Of a DNA stretch of 64,000 bases, positions 1-13,039 are shown piece after piece. The notes beneath the pieces were generated by a model that ran no database searches, was not told the DNA's origin, and was given only the letters and a program-made list of their open reading frames with translations. Source of the DNA: Xestospongia muta. Taxonomy: Eukaryota > Porifera > Demospongiae > Haplosclerida > Petrosiidae. The DNA lies in contig OY848920.1 in assembly GCA_963693285.1 (NCBI GenBank), positions 64,501 to 128,500 on the forward strand. Direction: 5' to 3'. Every line of letters starts with the position of its first letter. Within the stretch, counting starts at the first letter, position 1. Position numbers and translations under genes: made by a program.

Positions 1-3000
1 CTCTGTCAATAACTGACCATACTCCACCTGACTTGGGACGTCTTATCATCCATAGTGTTGGGGAACTACAAGTATGTCACATGACTATCATTATAGATCA
101 CATGACATGACATGCCTTGCTATAGTACAATATGCAACCTCCTCTGGTACATTATTAACTAGAGATAAACCAATTCCTTCAAGTGAACAGAAAATCTGTA
201 AATCTGAGGAGTCCTTGCGTTGTTGCAGCTACAATGAGTTCAAATAAGGACACTTATAAACTTGTGATATACCTCCATTAGATAATCATAGTCTTCTTTA
301 TGATCAAAGAATCTTAAAACAAGCTGTGATCCTTCAAACAAAGTTACCCAATAACAAATTTTCTCTTCAACAACAGTTTTTCCTTTATCATCATCAGTAA
401 TAACTCTCAATGACAAAGAACCATTTTGTTTTGTCTGATGTCAAAGTCAAACATGACATAAGATATGTAACACTTTGAGTGTACCTGCTCCATTATTAGT
501 GGATACCATGTCATCTCTTGAGCTCCAATAACTTGCCACTTAAGTTCTCTTTTACCAGTTGGGCTATCCCAGGTATATAAGATAGATTGATTAGGGGAAA
601 GAGCATATAGTTGGCCTGAACCACTAGTCATCCTGTAATGTGATAATTCCATGAAAAGAATATAGTGGAAGCTAACCCTTGAACAAATTTAATACTTAAT
701 TCACGACATAAATTCTCCACTTGTAATAATGCTCCTGTGTCAGCATAAGACAGCAAGGAAATGATAGCTGTACCTTTAAGAGGATCACGTTGGATTTTAA
801 CAGTTAATACTGGTAAATTCTGTTAAAGGCAATGGAATGATTGTACATCTAAAAAAACTATTACTCTATCTTCCATTGGAAACACCATTGAATTAACAAC
901 ACTTAAAGAAAATTTTCTAGAACGTGGACTAACATCACCCACACTAACTCCAACACGATCAAAGGTCCCTGGCCAAAATGGTCGTAGCTAAGTGGAAAAT
1001 TAACTGTTAAGACATAAACTATTTTTCACAAACTTCATTTGGTAGAAGTCTAGTAGCTGTCTGTGTACGACCTTCCCCATCTGGTCCCAGTGACATACAA
1101 AGAAGTGGTACCTACATATTGTAATGTTAATTAGCATACATAAAAGATGTAGCTAATTAACATACATATGTTTGATTGAGAATGGAGTATTTGGGTAGAA
1201 TATATACTATTTCAGTTAGTGTGCTCTTTAAAAGCTGTGTCTCCACTGAAAACTAAAACAAAATGACATCATTATTATATGAGTATATGATGTCATTATT
1301 ACCTCATAAAGATGGTCTCCTCTTTTTGATGAAACACTGTATGCTTTACCTACTGCACCCACAACAAATGGCTTTGACCAGTCTCCATCGAGGACTCGTA
1401 ACTTCACTTTTTGCTGTTCATCAGGCTTCCCAGCTTTGTGATGTGTAAGTAGAGTAGGGACATTGTCTCTTGCCTTGTTAGTAGATTTATAAGACTTTCC
1501 TTTACCAGACTAAAGAGATATAGCGAGACTTTATAAAAATGGGTGTTGTCATATACCTGATGTTCAAACTCTAAATCTACGCCAGTCTTATTAACAATCC
1601 AAAATGGTACATATATATGTAACAATGCTGTATTTTCTTGATCAATACAAAGACTGACATACTATATTGTTAGAGAGGTAATAACAAACATTAGCAAAGA
1701 CAGCCAAACCATTTTTGATATACTTCGTCCAGACTCATTAAACCCTTCTAGAGGACAGGAAGCCATTACGGGTAATCCAAGATGTAGTTCACAGTAACCT
1801 TGCCAATGTAATTCATGATATGAAAACTAGATAACAAAACAAATGAACTAAAATTAAAAATGTCCGACATATAGTTAATACCTGTATTTTAATAACGATA
1901 TCTCCTTTTAATTGAAACTGGTAAATTTGATCTTCTTCACCAGGTTCTAATTCATATGGTTCACTCGGTTGTGTAGTTTTTGTAGGTGTGGCCTATAAAA
2001 ATATGTAATTCTTGTTTAGAAGTCATATGCTTGTACTTGTAGAATGACAGTAATTGGAACAGGAAGATGGTTTTGCAGTATAAGAGGAGCCCCCAATGTG
2101 ATCATGTGACTTGGGGAATAAGTAGTTAAATTAATAGCAGGTTGAGGCTTAATATTTGCCTATAACATATCAGATATTAAAGGAGATACACTATTAAATG
2201 TAACATTACTCTTATGTAAAATTCTTCTCCATCTAACATATTTTCTGGACATGTCATTATAATAGGTTCGTCACTGCTCATATCTCGCCAATTAAGTGAT
2301 TCTTGACAAGCAATACCACTAGACCTTGGAAAAAACATTATGTCACACATCAAGTGACATGACTTACCCAACACCAAAAGTAAGTTCTTGTTGGTTTGCC
2401 AAAACCTTTAATGGAACATGAAAGATCTTGTCTCTATCAATTTCTCCAATTTTTTCAGCAGGGCTGAGGGGGCGATCCTTTGTGTACACCGTGACAATAA
2501 CTGGTAATTCATTTTTAATCTGATGAAGACAGCAAAATAAATTATATTTTATTTTGACAATAACCTGAAGTCCAGAATGGATAGTAACTTTACGTACTCC
2601 TTGTTTTATTGTGACCTCACAGACTACAGATATCCAACCATACTGTTGAAAAAAACATGTACATGTTGTCATGACTACAGGAACCATAAACTAACAATAG
2701 TGTGATGTATTGGGACCACAAATACTCCTGGATGAGATACTTTTATTGACTTTGATTTGCTACTGTCATCCATCTAATAGTGACATAATAATGACATCAT
2801 AAATTGGACTGATAAATTATTACTTGTAGTCTAATTTTGTGAGTTTTAAAAAGAGATTTTGGTCGCCAATAGTTGAGCTTTACCGAAGATGTCACACGAT
2901 CACTGTGTCTTGATGACATTGACCTCATACGGGACACAGATCGTCTTCTGACACGACCGGTACCTTTAGCTTCTTCCTTTGCTTCCTCAACTCCAGAATC

Positions 3001-6000
3001 TGTTTCCTCTTTGTCTTTAGACCCGCTCTTTTGCTTTTTTCCACTTTCCCCTCCTCCTATATCTTCCATGCTCCCCTCAATAACAGGTAATTCCCCCGTC
3101 AATTTTCCAATAGTATCACGAGGAGGTGGGTAGGGGCTAACAGAACGACTTGTTATTGATATATCAGAGTCACTATCTTCATCATCATCAGCTGTAATTA
3201 GAATGTCATATGATGTCAAATGATGTCATGACATACCAAAATCCAAGGAGGTTGTGTGTCGTTGAAAATATAAAGGTACACCTCCAATTGATGAATCTTC
3301 TGCCCTAGCAACCACAACGTCACTATTTTCCATTATTGTCCCTAGTTTCCTCCTGATATTTAGAGATAGACTGAAGCAGCATTAGAACGAGACTACTTAC
3401 CTTCTTTTCATATAGTCAACTGTCTCATTAGCTTCCACAACACTTGGAAAGTGTCTCATAGTGTGTGTAGGAAGAAGAACAGAAGTATTATACTTTCTTT
3501 GAGTTTCTCCATCCTATCATATTATAGTAAAAAGTCATGTTTTTTGTACATGTATTATAATATGCACCTGGAATGTTGGGCCAGGATATACAAACATATT
3601 CATACCAGTCTGTACAATGAACATATGATAACTAGACAAGATTAGTACTCATTACCTTATTATCAACTCGTACCGGTGGCCGTGAATCATGAATGGCACT
3701 TCGTATGTTACTCATGGCAACAAAATGCTCATTGTTTTGAGCCTAAAGTTGTTATTATAACAAACTGTGCCTATTTTAATATGTGTACATTACCTCAATG
3801 TAATCCTTAATAGTATGAATGGCAGATGGAGTAAGAGATAACTCAAGATGATCATCAGAAGTACATATAACTATATATGCTGGTTTCTTGTCTTCTTTTG
3901 ATTTTGTCATTGACTGTCCTTTATTTGTTATACCAATAAGAGATAACTGAGAAATGTTTTCCATTAAACTAGAATTATCTGTATCACGTGGAACCTTTTC
4001 CTCACTTTCTATAAGTCATGTGATAATCACATGATTATATAAATAATTACAAACCTTGTTCAAGGTTGATACTGGCAGTAGGTGAAAGAGTTCCAGGAGA
4101 AAATGGTGCCACTCCTTCTTTTGGGTCTACCATCAAAGCATCATAGACCTGAAACATCTACAAAGATATGTTGTACAAGAGAAATGTTATTAATAGTTTA
4201 CCTTTGCATGTAGTTGATAAGGTCGATATCCCCCAATCCGGATATCCTCTAATGGTTCTATCAATGGTTCCCATGACGCCAAATTCTCATTATAAATGAA
4301 TGCTTCTAATGTTAACTGAAGATCCATTGACAGCTACAAGGGGACAATAGATACAGTTAATAATATGATGTCAATCTTACATCATTCTCCCATTGTTTTA
4401 GTTCCATACGAGTGGCAGTATGGAGACACATAACACTTGAACTATCTCCACCACACATAAGATCAAAGTTCACTAGAAATTCACTCAATTCAATGGTTGC
4501 CTATAGTTATCAGACTCAGTCACACAAAAATGGTTACTCAAATGATACAATTACCTCTTGTTGCCTGTCAATTATTTCAGGAAGTTGATGTTTTCTAACT
4601 GTTTCTTCTTCTTCAAGTTCATCAAGGTCATCTTCATCAAAATTTGTAGTTTCATCCTGAGCACGCACTAAATAAATAGCTAGAAAGGCTGTTATAAAAA
4701 TACAGCTGTACCAGGTAAGATGGCATTTCTATCAATGTCTTTAATAGTCCCAATGTCAACACTTGATACAGTTGTTGTTGACTCATACTTTACTGGAGAC
4801 TGTAAACAAAATATTAATATTGGTTTATTATTTATAACTTACCAGTATATCAATATTCTGATAGAAATTAGTAATGATTTGTCTAAGTTCATTAGTAAAA
4901 TTGACTACCATACGAGATACTAATAATATCATTCTCTCCAATGTATCAGATGAAACATAATTAAACTCTACAGAGCTTGGTGGAATAACCTAAATAGAGA
5001 TTATCACATAATGTTGATTGCATATATATAAGGACATACTTGATTAAGAGGGATAATAGTTTCTCCATGTAAGCACAAACTAGCTCTAAGTTGACAAGGA
5101 GAGAGAGTAATACCCCATTGAGTGGGTGTGGTTGTATAGTCACAAACAGCAGCATGTGAGAAACCAATACGATATGAATGAAACTATATATAAAAATCAG
5201 TATACATGTGAATACATGTATGTCTATGGCAGTAATCAATTACTGTACACATAATGTAAATTATATTCCAGGGATTTTATCAAACCTCAATGAACATTCC
5301 AGGAGTTATAATTTCTTGAGGGACTGGGTTTTCTAATATTGCAATAATACATTCATCAAGAATCATTCTCAAATTAAATCTAGTTCCAGAACTTTTAGGT
5401 GTAGACTCAGACTCAAAAATTGATTCCTTCTTCTTCATTTCAGCACCATTAGTTCCAGGAGGTTCCAAATTAGGCTTGTTAATAATAATAGTTACTGGAG
5501 TAGCTACAAATAATTATAATACAACATTTAATAGACTAGTATGTATACTTAGTATTTCTAATGTGCTCTTTCGTTTGCTTTGTCTTCTTTTCCACCATTT
5601 AGTAGACTTACTCTCCTTTACTTTACACTGTCCAATAAACTTTATTAATGTATTAATAAAGTTTGGCCAAAGACAGACACAAACAGTAGACATAATAGTG
5701 GTTACTAAAAAAATAAAAACAACAACAAAAAACAAAACAATAAATTTATCAACTTTTAATTGAATACGGATACTTTTACATGTACATGTGACAATTGTGT
5801 CCATTACTTAGAAACCAAACCTCTTATTTCACCATCATTTTGTCTTGAAATCATTAAGTCAATTAGTGGACGCTCTCTACTTTGTAATGAAAGGTGATGT
5901 CTATCAGACAATACAGATCGGCAAAGTACTCTGACAAATTTAAGAGTAAATTAAAGATATAAAGAAAGAACTTTAAATACTTTCTATTTGAGTGATATGA

Positions 6001-9000
6001 ATCACTATATGCACCTTCAACACCAACAATGTCTTGGATACAACCTTTAAACCACACCCCTTTATTATTAGCAGCATTTGTACCAAATCCGATAATGGTT
6101 TTGTGAAACACAATCGTTGTTATAATCATGCGTTGTTGAACCTCTTCATGATACAATACCCATGTCCAGTGTTCAGTAACTAGTTCAATCATCGGAGGCA
6201 AATCATCTTCAGATTCATCAGATTTGGTATCTGTAGAAGCTTTACGATAACGTGGACTCTCTGATTTTAAATAGGAGGCGTGGTCAGATTGTATTTGCTC
6301 CTGTGATGTTGTATGTGATTTATAGGGCAATCCAAGTGGCTCTGGTTCAGTAAAGTTACTATTTATAATAACAGGAATTGTTGCTACACTTTCTGCAGTC
6401 AATGTGACCTAAAAATATCATATAATTATTATGTCATTATTACATAATAAAGTACTTCAAGATCTGGAATAGTCACTCTACATGGTGATGGTGGTGTTGC
6501 CATGAGAGACGATGTAAATGGTGGTTTTATTTGAGAATGAGACATAGATAATTTTACAATCTTTAATATCGTTTTCTCTTGTCCTCCGACCATCCTGAAT
6601 ATTTATTTAAAACAAGTAAATGATGTGTATAGTATATGTACCAATCCATTGTGATCATTTCTGCTAATGCATTACATGTCACTTCATTTCGAGGTTGAGT
6701 TTCTCTCTTCATAGAAAGTCCCGAACTCAATCCATCTGTTTCCTCAACTAATAAAAGACAAGACATATTTTAAGTATTTCTCAATACAGTATGTCTTACC
6801 ATGTGATGATGATTGTTTTCTACATGGTCTACTTTTACATTTAACATTGAATTTGTTCATGGACAGTCTAAGAGTGTCAGGACTATAACTATCTTTAGGA
6901 AGTAGTAAAGATGGTTGTTCAAAATATATATCAATTTCATAGACCATCAAAGAAGTTACAAGCTAAAAACGATAAAATATTTTAATGTACATATTCTCTT
7001 AGTTACTTTTAATGTACATATTCTCTTAGTTACTTTTAATGTACATATTCTCTTAATTACTTTTGGTTTAGGTTTCAGAGGTTGACGTGGAAATCGTTTT
7101 GACCTTTTCATTGTTCTGACAGCAGCTGTCAGTTTCATGTCAACCCGTTCAACCATTTCACGCCAATAATGTATTAATTCTGAAACAAAAAGCTACAAGC
7201 GTTATCATGACAACATTTATATTATCATTGAATATATTACATGTATTGTTGTAGTCATTTTATGAAGATACACTGCTCTAAGTGACCCAATATTAATATT
7301 TCCCGTTAAATGTTTACGATTTGATTCATCACATTTCCAAGACAACTGAGAAAATAATTATAAAAACAAACTTTATCTGTTAATGACTAAACCTCTGTTT
7401 TAATTAGTTGTTTGTCTGGTAGATTTGACAATACCTGGAAAAGTGATAATACATACATGTAATAATATGACATATATATAACGTACAAGATTATAAGGTG
7501 AATTTGTAATAAGTTTATCCACTAAAGAAATCCGATTAATACTGTTATACAAAAATAACTACTTAACAAAATATCCACATGTCACATGACTTACTGTCCC
7601 TGGAATTCCCCCATGTCATACTTGTTAACATATAAGGTACCAAGGTCTATTGACATTATATTAATATTAAACTAACAAACACGTATAAATAATTGTACCT
7701 GTTATTGTTACCATAGCAACAGTGCTAGCTAATTCAGTTGCTATAGCAACTGTAAATTCATGAATTTTCAAATGATGTATCATATGAATTGCACCCTCAT
7801 CATGTAGTGGTAGAGACGACACTAAATTTGCAATATTAGAAGTGATGTCATAATGACATCATTAATTTACCAGGCAGAAATTTTGAAGGTAATGATATAT
7901 GTTTGTTTTTGGCTGGATTAGATGTGTCCACACCCATAAGAGATCTTTTAATTTAAGTATAAACTAAACTTATTACAATGACAACCTGAATGTCTTACTT
8001 GAAAGGAGGTAAGCTGAGGTTCATAAAAAACGCCAAAGCATCACAAAATGTTTCTCTGTGAAGGCAGAGAGTAAAAGGGTTAATATGAACAACGTATTCC
8101 TCTTCAATGGACTCATATGCTGATGAGAATAAAGGCATCTTTGGATTTGCCTGTATATGTTATTGGTCATGTGATCAACACATGATAAATCACATGACTC
8201 ACATAGGTATTTTTGAGCTGTAGAAAGTCTTTATTAGTGACTAAAAGTTGAATAGGTTTTCTGTCTCGACCTAATAATTTAAAAATACTAAAGTAATGAA
8301 CACTTTGACAAACCAAAGTAAGTGTGACATTTTAAAACAACTTGTGAAAGTTGTACAATGAGTCGTGAAGCTTGTTCTCGCCACTCATTGACCATCCCTA
8401 TTTCTTGTATCTCCATAGAAACAAACAGTTTTACCCAATCTTCTTTACGTCTTTTCAAATTAAAAACAACCTAAAAAATACGAGAAATAAATTAACGCAG
8501 TTATATATTTTGTAAATATTACTTTATCAATGAGAGCTTTACAAGAGAAAACGATATGATCATCTGATTCAGTGCTATATGTAAATGAATATAGTTGTTA
8601 TAATAAAAATTATTGTACCCTATATTGGTTCCTTCTAGTCCAAGTTCAGTCACTGAACGTGCTAACAATGGAGGATGATGTGTGATTGTAAATCGTCTTA
8701 AATCACGATATACAGTTGATGCTAAAGGTTGAAGAGTAGAACCTGACAACTGGGACCTCTCTTTTAACACATCACTATCAATCTATAATAATTATCACAT
8801 TTTATCATTATTGTCATATAATACTAACTTCTTCGAATCCTGGCACTTGTAATGACATATTATTGACAGTTGCTTTGGCAAGATAAAATGAAGATAACTG
8901 ACCATAACAAAACTGAAGAAGATTATCTAGCTGTCCATCTGAGATGGAAGTATACAATTCAGGTGTATGAATGTCCATACATAAGCTATAACGTACAAGA

Positions 9001-12000
9001 TCACATGATTATCACATGCATGGATATCACTTACTTTGATGGTATTGAAGGACTGTAGTATGTATTATACATTAAAACAGTATTAAGAGTACCAACTCGT
9101 CCAATAATGGTTTCATCTTTCATAGCAGCTTCAGTATTTTCTAAATATGACATCCATTCATTCCAAAGAGGAGCAGGATCTAATAAATAACTAAATAATT
9201 ATCCATAATTTTGATATATACCAGTTTCTTGAAATAAAATTCTTATTCCTTTAAGAACACAATCATAAATTTGACATATTTTATTCTTTTGTTCAGACTG
9301 ATCTTCTGTAGTAGTCAGAGATAAATGACCCAATTTTATAGCAACATGTTGAGATTCATTCCTACAAAATGACATACACATTAAATGTGAACCCTATATA
9401 AAATCTTTATTTTTTATTTTTTTAACAATAATGACATCATTTAATTGTAGCGACATAGCAATTGTTAACACTGACCCAAATGTATCTGTTAATACAATAA
9501 GTGGTAAATGTAAATCTGCTTTTACTGATGCTAGTTCCTTGTTAGCAATGAAGTAACGTAACTTCAACTGACTCTCTCTTCCAACTCGTTTAACTCCTTC
9601 TTTTACAGCATCTTTCAAACTAAATAATTATAATATTTAATAACAAATAGATGTGTTATATAATGTACTCTTTATGTGTGCTTGTTAACAAAGAGGCAAA
9701 TTCTGCCAAACACTGAGCAGTTTTCCAGTCAAAAATAAAAACTGATGGACGTAGTAAACAATTAATATTATGATGATAGCGGGTAGCTGGTTTTATTTTA
9801 GTAGATCCGTCCGTAGTTGTCAAAATGACAGATAAAACAGGAAGTGCTAAATAGTTAATTAATAATCAGATCACAATTAATACTATCATACCTTCATTTG
9901 ACTCCACCCACATTAGTAAATCAGGACGAGTCTGCAAGTCTTCATTCCTTTTAGCCACACCTACACATTTGACATCACCTAGTGTCACTTCCACACTGAA
10001 ATAGATAGATGGTCACATGACTGATCACATGATATCATACTTTATCATCTGTTTTTGTTTCATCACTTCTACATGACTCTTACACACTTGCAGGGTAAAA
10101 ATCTCTTTGTTGCTATAACGATAAATAAAAAATGGTTAAACCAGTTTGAGTGATTATAAATGTACAATTCATTTCCATTTGTATCCTCAATTAATGACAG
10201 TTCAATATCAGTAATAGAAAATTGAGCAGACAGAGAACAAAATCCCTATGAAATAATCATGTGACATGTCACATGACAATATTATGATTATACCATTTGA
10301 GTTTTGTCATTCTTCCAAGTTGGTTTGTCTAAATTGTAAAAAAATTAAATTATAAAAAAATTTAAAAAAATTAAAGAATTTGCTGACTTTTCCATTTCCT
10401 TCGGTAGAAAGTCCACGAATGTTTTTTCTTACGTCTCTCGGCTTCTTCTTTTAATAAATTTTGGTTTATTTCTTCTTCAACTTTTCTTCTCACCAACAAA
10501 ATATTTAACAAACTCATCTCATCTTCTAGTAACTAAAATACAGTGTTATTCCAGACATTATACAGAAATGACTAGACATTATTTCTAATTTACAAACATG
10601 ATATTATTGAGGTCAATTATACAATATGACATCATAATGATAATGTCATATAGTTTAAGAAATATCATATGTTTAATGTGACACGCCTTTCTCATAACCT
10701 CAATAATGCAACAAGCAAGACATGATGTCATGTGATGTGATATGATATCATCTATTGTTAACACACCTGAAGCCTTTTCTTTAACCGTCTGGGTGCTCCT
10801 TTTTTCAAAAATAGTTGATAATGTGTAGCATATGTTTTACGTAGTTCACTATATAACAAATACAATATTCCCTATTGTCTATATTAACATAATTACCTCT
10901 GTTCTTTAACTTCTAACCAGTCCCATTTGCTTCGTCTCAAGTGTATACTAATACACTTCTGAGCATATAACCACCTAAAATGGACATATGAGTATATAAA
11001 TGAACATATGAGTATAGAAATGGACATATGAGTATATTAATGGACATATGAGTATATACAATAGACAAAGACAATAAGTAAATGTATCAATGAGAAATGT
11101 AAACAATAGATGAATGGATAATTAACCATTGTCTAGCATGGCCTATAATAGGTTGTTTAGGCCTGTGTTCAAGAAATATATGAGTATTTTGTAAATGTTT
11201 AAGAAATCCCAGACTTTGGCTGGACACTCGGATCTGTTAAATAAATGGTTAGAACCACTGTTATAATTAAGGGGTGTGTCTATACCTGCTCCTTTGAGAG
11301 CTGGAAACAAATTCCTTTTAATTCCAAGGTAAATTGGAGCTATTTTTTAGAGGATAGTAAAAATATTAGACAAAAAAATGAAACTAGTAACCTGCAAAAC
11401 ATATTGCTTTCCATGATCAAGAAGAACAGTTGATGAAATGGATGATGGTTTTAAAACTAGATATTAACAATTATGTTTATAATTATATTTTATATTGTGG
11501 TTACCATAGCAATAGCCAATTGTTTGGACATAAGGAACAGTTCTCAACTTTTCCTAATAATATATTTTATAATTCATAAGATTAAATATGAACAATTTCT
11601 TACAATACTCTCTGATAAAGGTAAATACGAGAGAATCTGCTCTTCATGTGGATTCAAATAGAAAGAGATGTCTTCGATATTAATAGTTTTTGCTGAACCA
11701 TTCCCTTTTAAATGCCTTTGTCTCAATATCTACATAATACAGTGTTTATAAACAATCAAGGACATTATATAATATATTCACATTATCTTCTCGTAAAGCA
11801 AACTGTCTTAAAGAAAAACCAGCTGATGTTTTTTCATTGACAAGTGATACCTATATAAGTACTTGAATAATTTGTTTCAGCATTAAATTGTTTATTCTAT
11901 TGGAAAAGTCATAACATATATTATTAACTTACATCATCCTCAATTCTAATATGAACCTCATCAAAATAGATCTTAAAACAACAATATAATAGTATATATT

Positions 12001-12792
12001 TAAAAAATTGAAAAATAGTACCTCTACTTTTCTAAGAAGACATAGTATTAATTTAATGATTAATCTAGAACAAAAACCAGTATTCTCATCAGATATGACA
12101 GGACCTGTAGTGTATATATAACATATGCCCAAAGTTAACTCAAAAAACACCCACCATCTCTTCCTCCTAAATGCTCAAATTTCTTAAGAAGAAATCTCTT
12201 CAATTCCAATGCTTTCTTTATTTCCCAGCTGGGATCATGATATCTTTCTGTTAATAAATATTAACACATTAAATATAAATTATTATAGTAGTGATGATGA
12301 CACACCATTAGTAGTATGTGTTAGTAAAAACAGCCCTCTAACTTGTAAACGTAACTTGCCTAATAGTAACCAGCCAAATCGGAACTCTATGTGATCTATA
12401 AATTAAATAAAATTAATAATAGCTAAAGGTTTCTGATGTCTGACCAATGCCTCCACATTTGATTCTTACTGGAGCATTGATAGCATGAAGAAGAGAGTTC
12501 TAGAGAGAACCAGCGGTCATCAGGTCACTAATTGTTGTAAATACTTACCCATCCTTCAGGATTGACTTCAAGATTTGTAGTAGATGATGCGACACCTTAG
12601 AATGAAGAAGATATATATATATAGTTGTGTAGTTTGCAACAATATCTATACGTTTTACAAACCTAGAAGTCCAGACAAATGTAAAGACTCCTTTTGAACA
12701 GTAAATAATCTTGATAACTGTAGTCCTAACCAACGAAATAACAAAGATATAACCCAGTAAACGATTTGGAACGCCAAGTAAGCGAGGACCAT
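1..12792 (-). CDS. VPS13: VPS13 (A/C-type) bridge-like lipid transfer protein, 3' end outside window
   Basis: VPS13 proteins are rod-like lipid conduits at membrane contact sites. The start is the ATG at 12792: exon 1 is 12663-12792 and exon 2 is 12549-12595, and they join in phase to give the chorein-like start. Further along, GFCSRLIIKLILCLLRKVE...HIRIEDD (about 11780-12080) matches the VPS13 motif ending HIRYEDD. RWLYAQK...WDWLEVKEQR (about 10910-10980) matches the conserved WW-containing segment. In the C-terminal half, IYVPFWIVNKTG (about 1560-1620) and LYTWDSPTGKRELKW (about 540-600) match VPS13A/C and not VPS13B or D. The gene is cut into dozens of small exons with roughly 50-bp introns. 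An acidic, Ser/Arg-rich exon lies at about 2870-3200. The first 32 residues are unusually hydrophobic. The last part (APT1, DH-like and PH-like regions of the family) would lie left of position 1. Family assignment is firm; A versus C is not resolvable, as expected for a pre-duplication gene. Confidence 0.9.
6981..7061 (-). repeat. 27-bp tandem repeat x3 at a VPS13 exon-intron border
   Basis: Three nearly identical 27-bp units lie side by side. On the gene strand each unit opens with GTAA(C/T)TAAG, a plausible splice donor. The reading frame stays open through all units, translating as repeats of ICTLKVTKR, so the donor choice is uncertain here. Confidence 0.85.
10981..11059. repeat. 20-bp minisatellite, four units, in a VPS13 intron
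   Basis: Four imperfect copies of TGGACATATGAGTATATAAA with single-base differences lie between two VPS13 exons. They are intronic and carry no coding signal. Confidence 0.85.
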
Positions 12793-13039
12793 GATGAACA
12801 GCAGGTGGAGCTCGTAAACACCAACCTATCAGCTACTGAATACGATTAATGTCAATGATTTTATAATAATCTTTTAAAATAACTGAAAAATATAATCAGT
12901 AATGACAAGTAATGTCAAATAATTCTAAGTTTGTGCAGTTCACTTATATATTGGGTAATGTGATAAATGAGCAGGTGCATAAATAACAGTTTAAAAAAGA
13001 ACAGCTGTGACTACATGTAAGATTTCATGGATGGGTGGA

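Noticed and set aside
7707..7750. Two perfect X-box-like palindromes in VPS13
   Set aside because: They fall in sequence coding for Val/Ala/Thr-rich VPS13 residues, so codon usage can explain them; not called as regulatory sites.
1..12792. VPS13B or VPS13D identity
   Set aside because: The YTW-SP-G-R-LKW and WIVNKTG segments follow VPS13A/C, and no UBA domain typical of VPS13D is seen.
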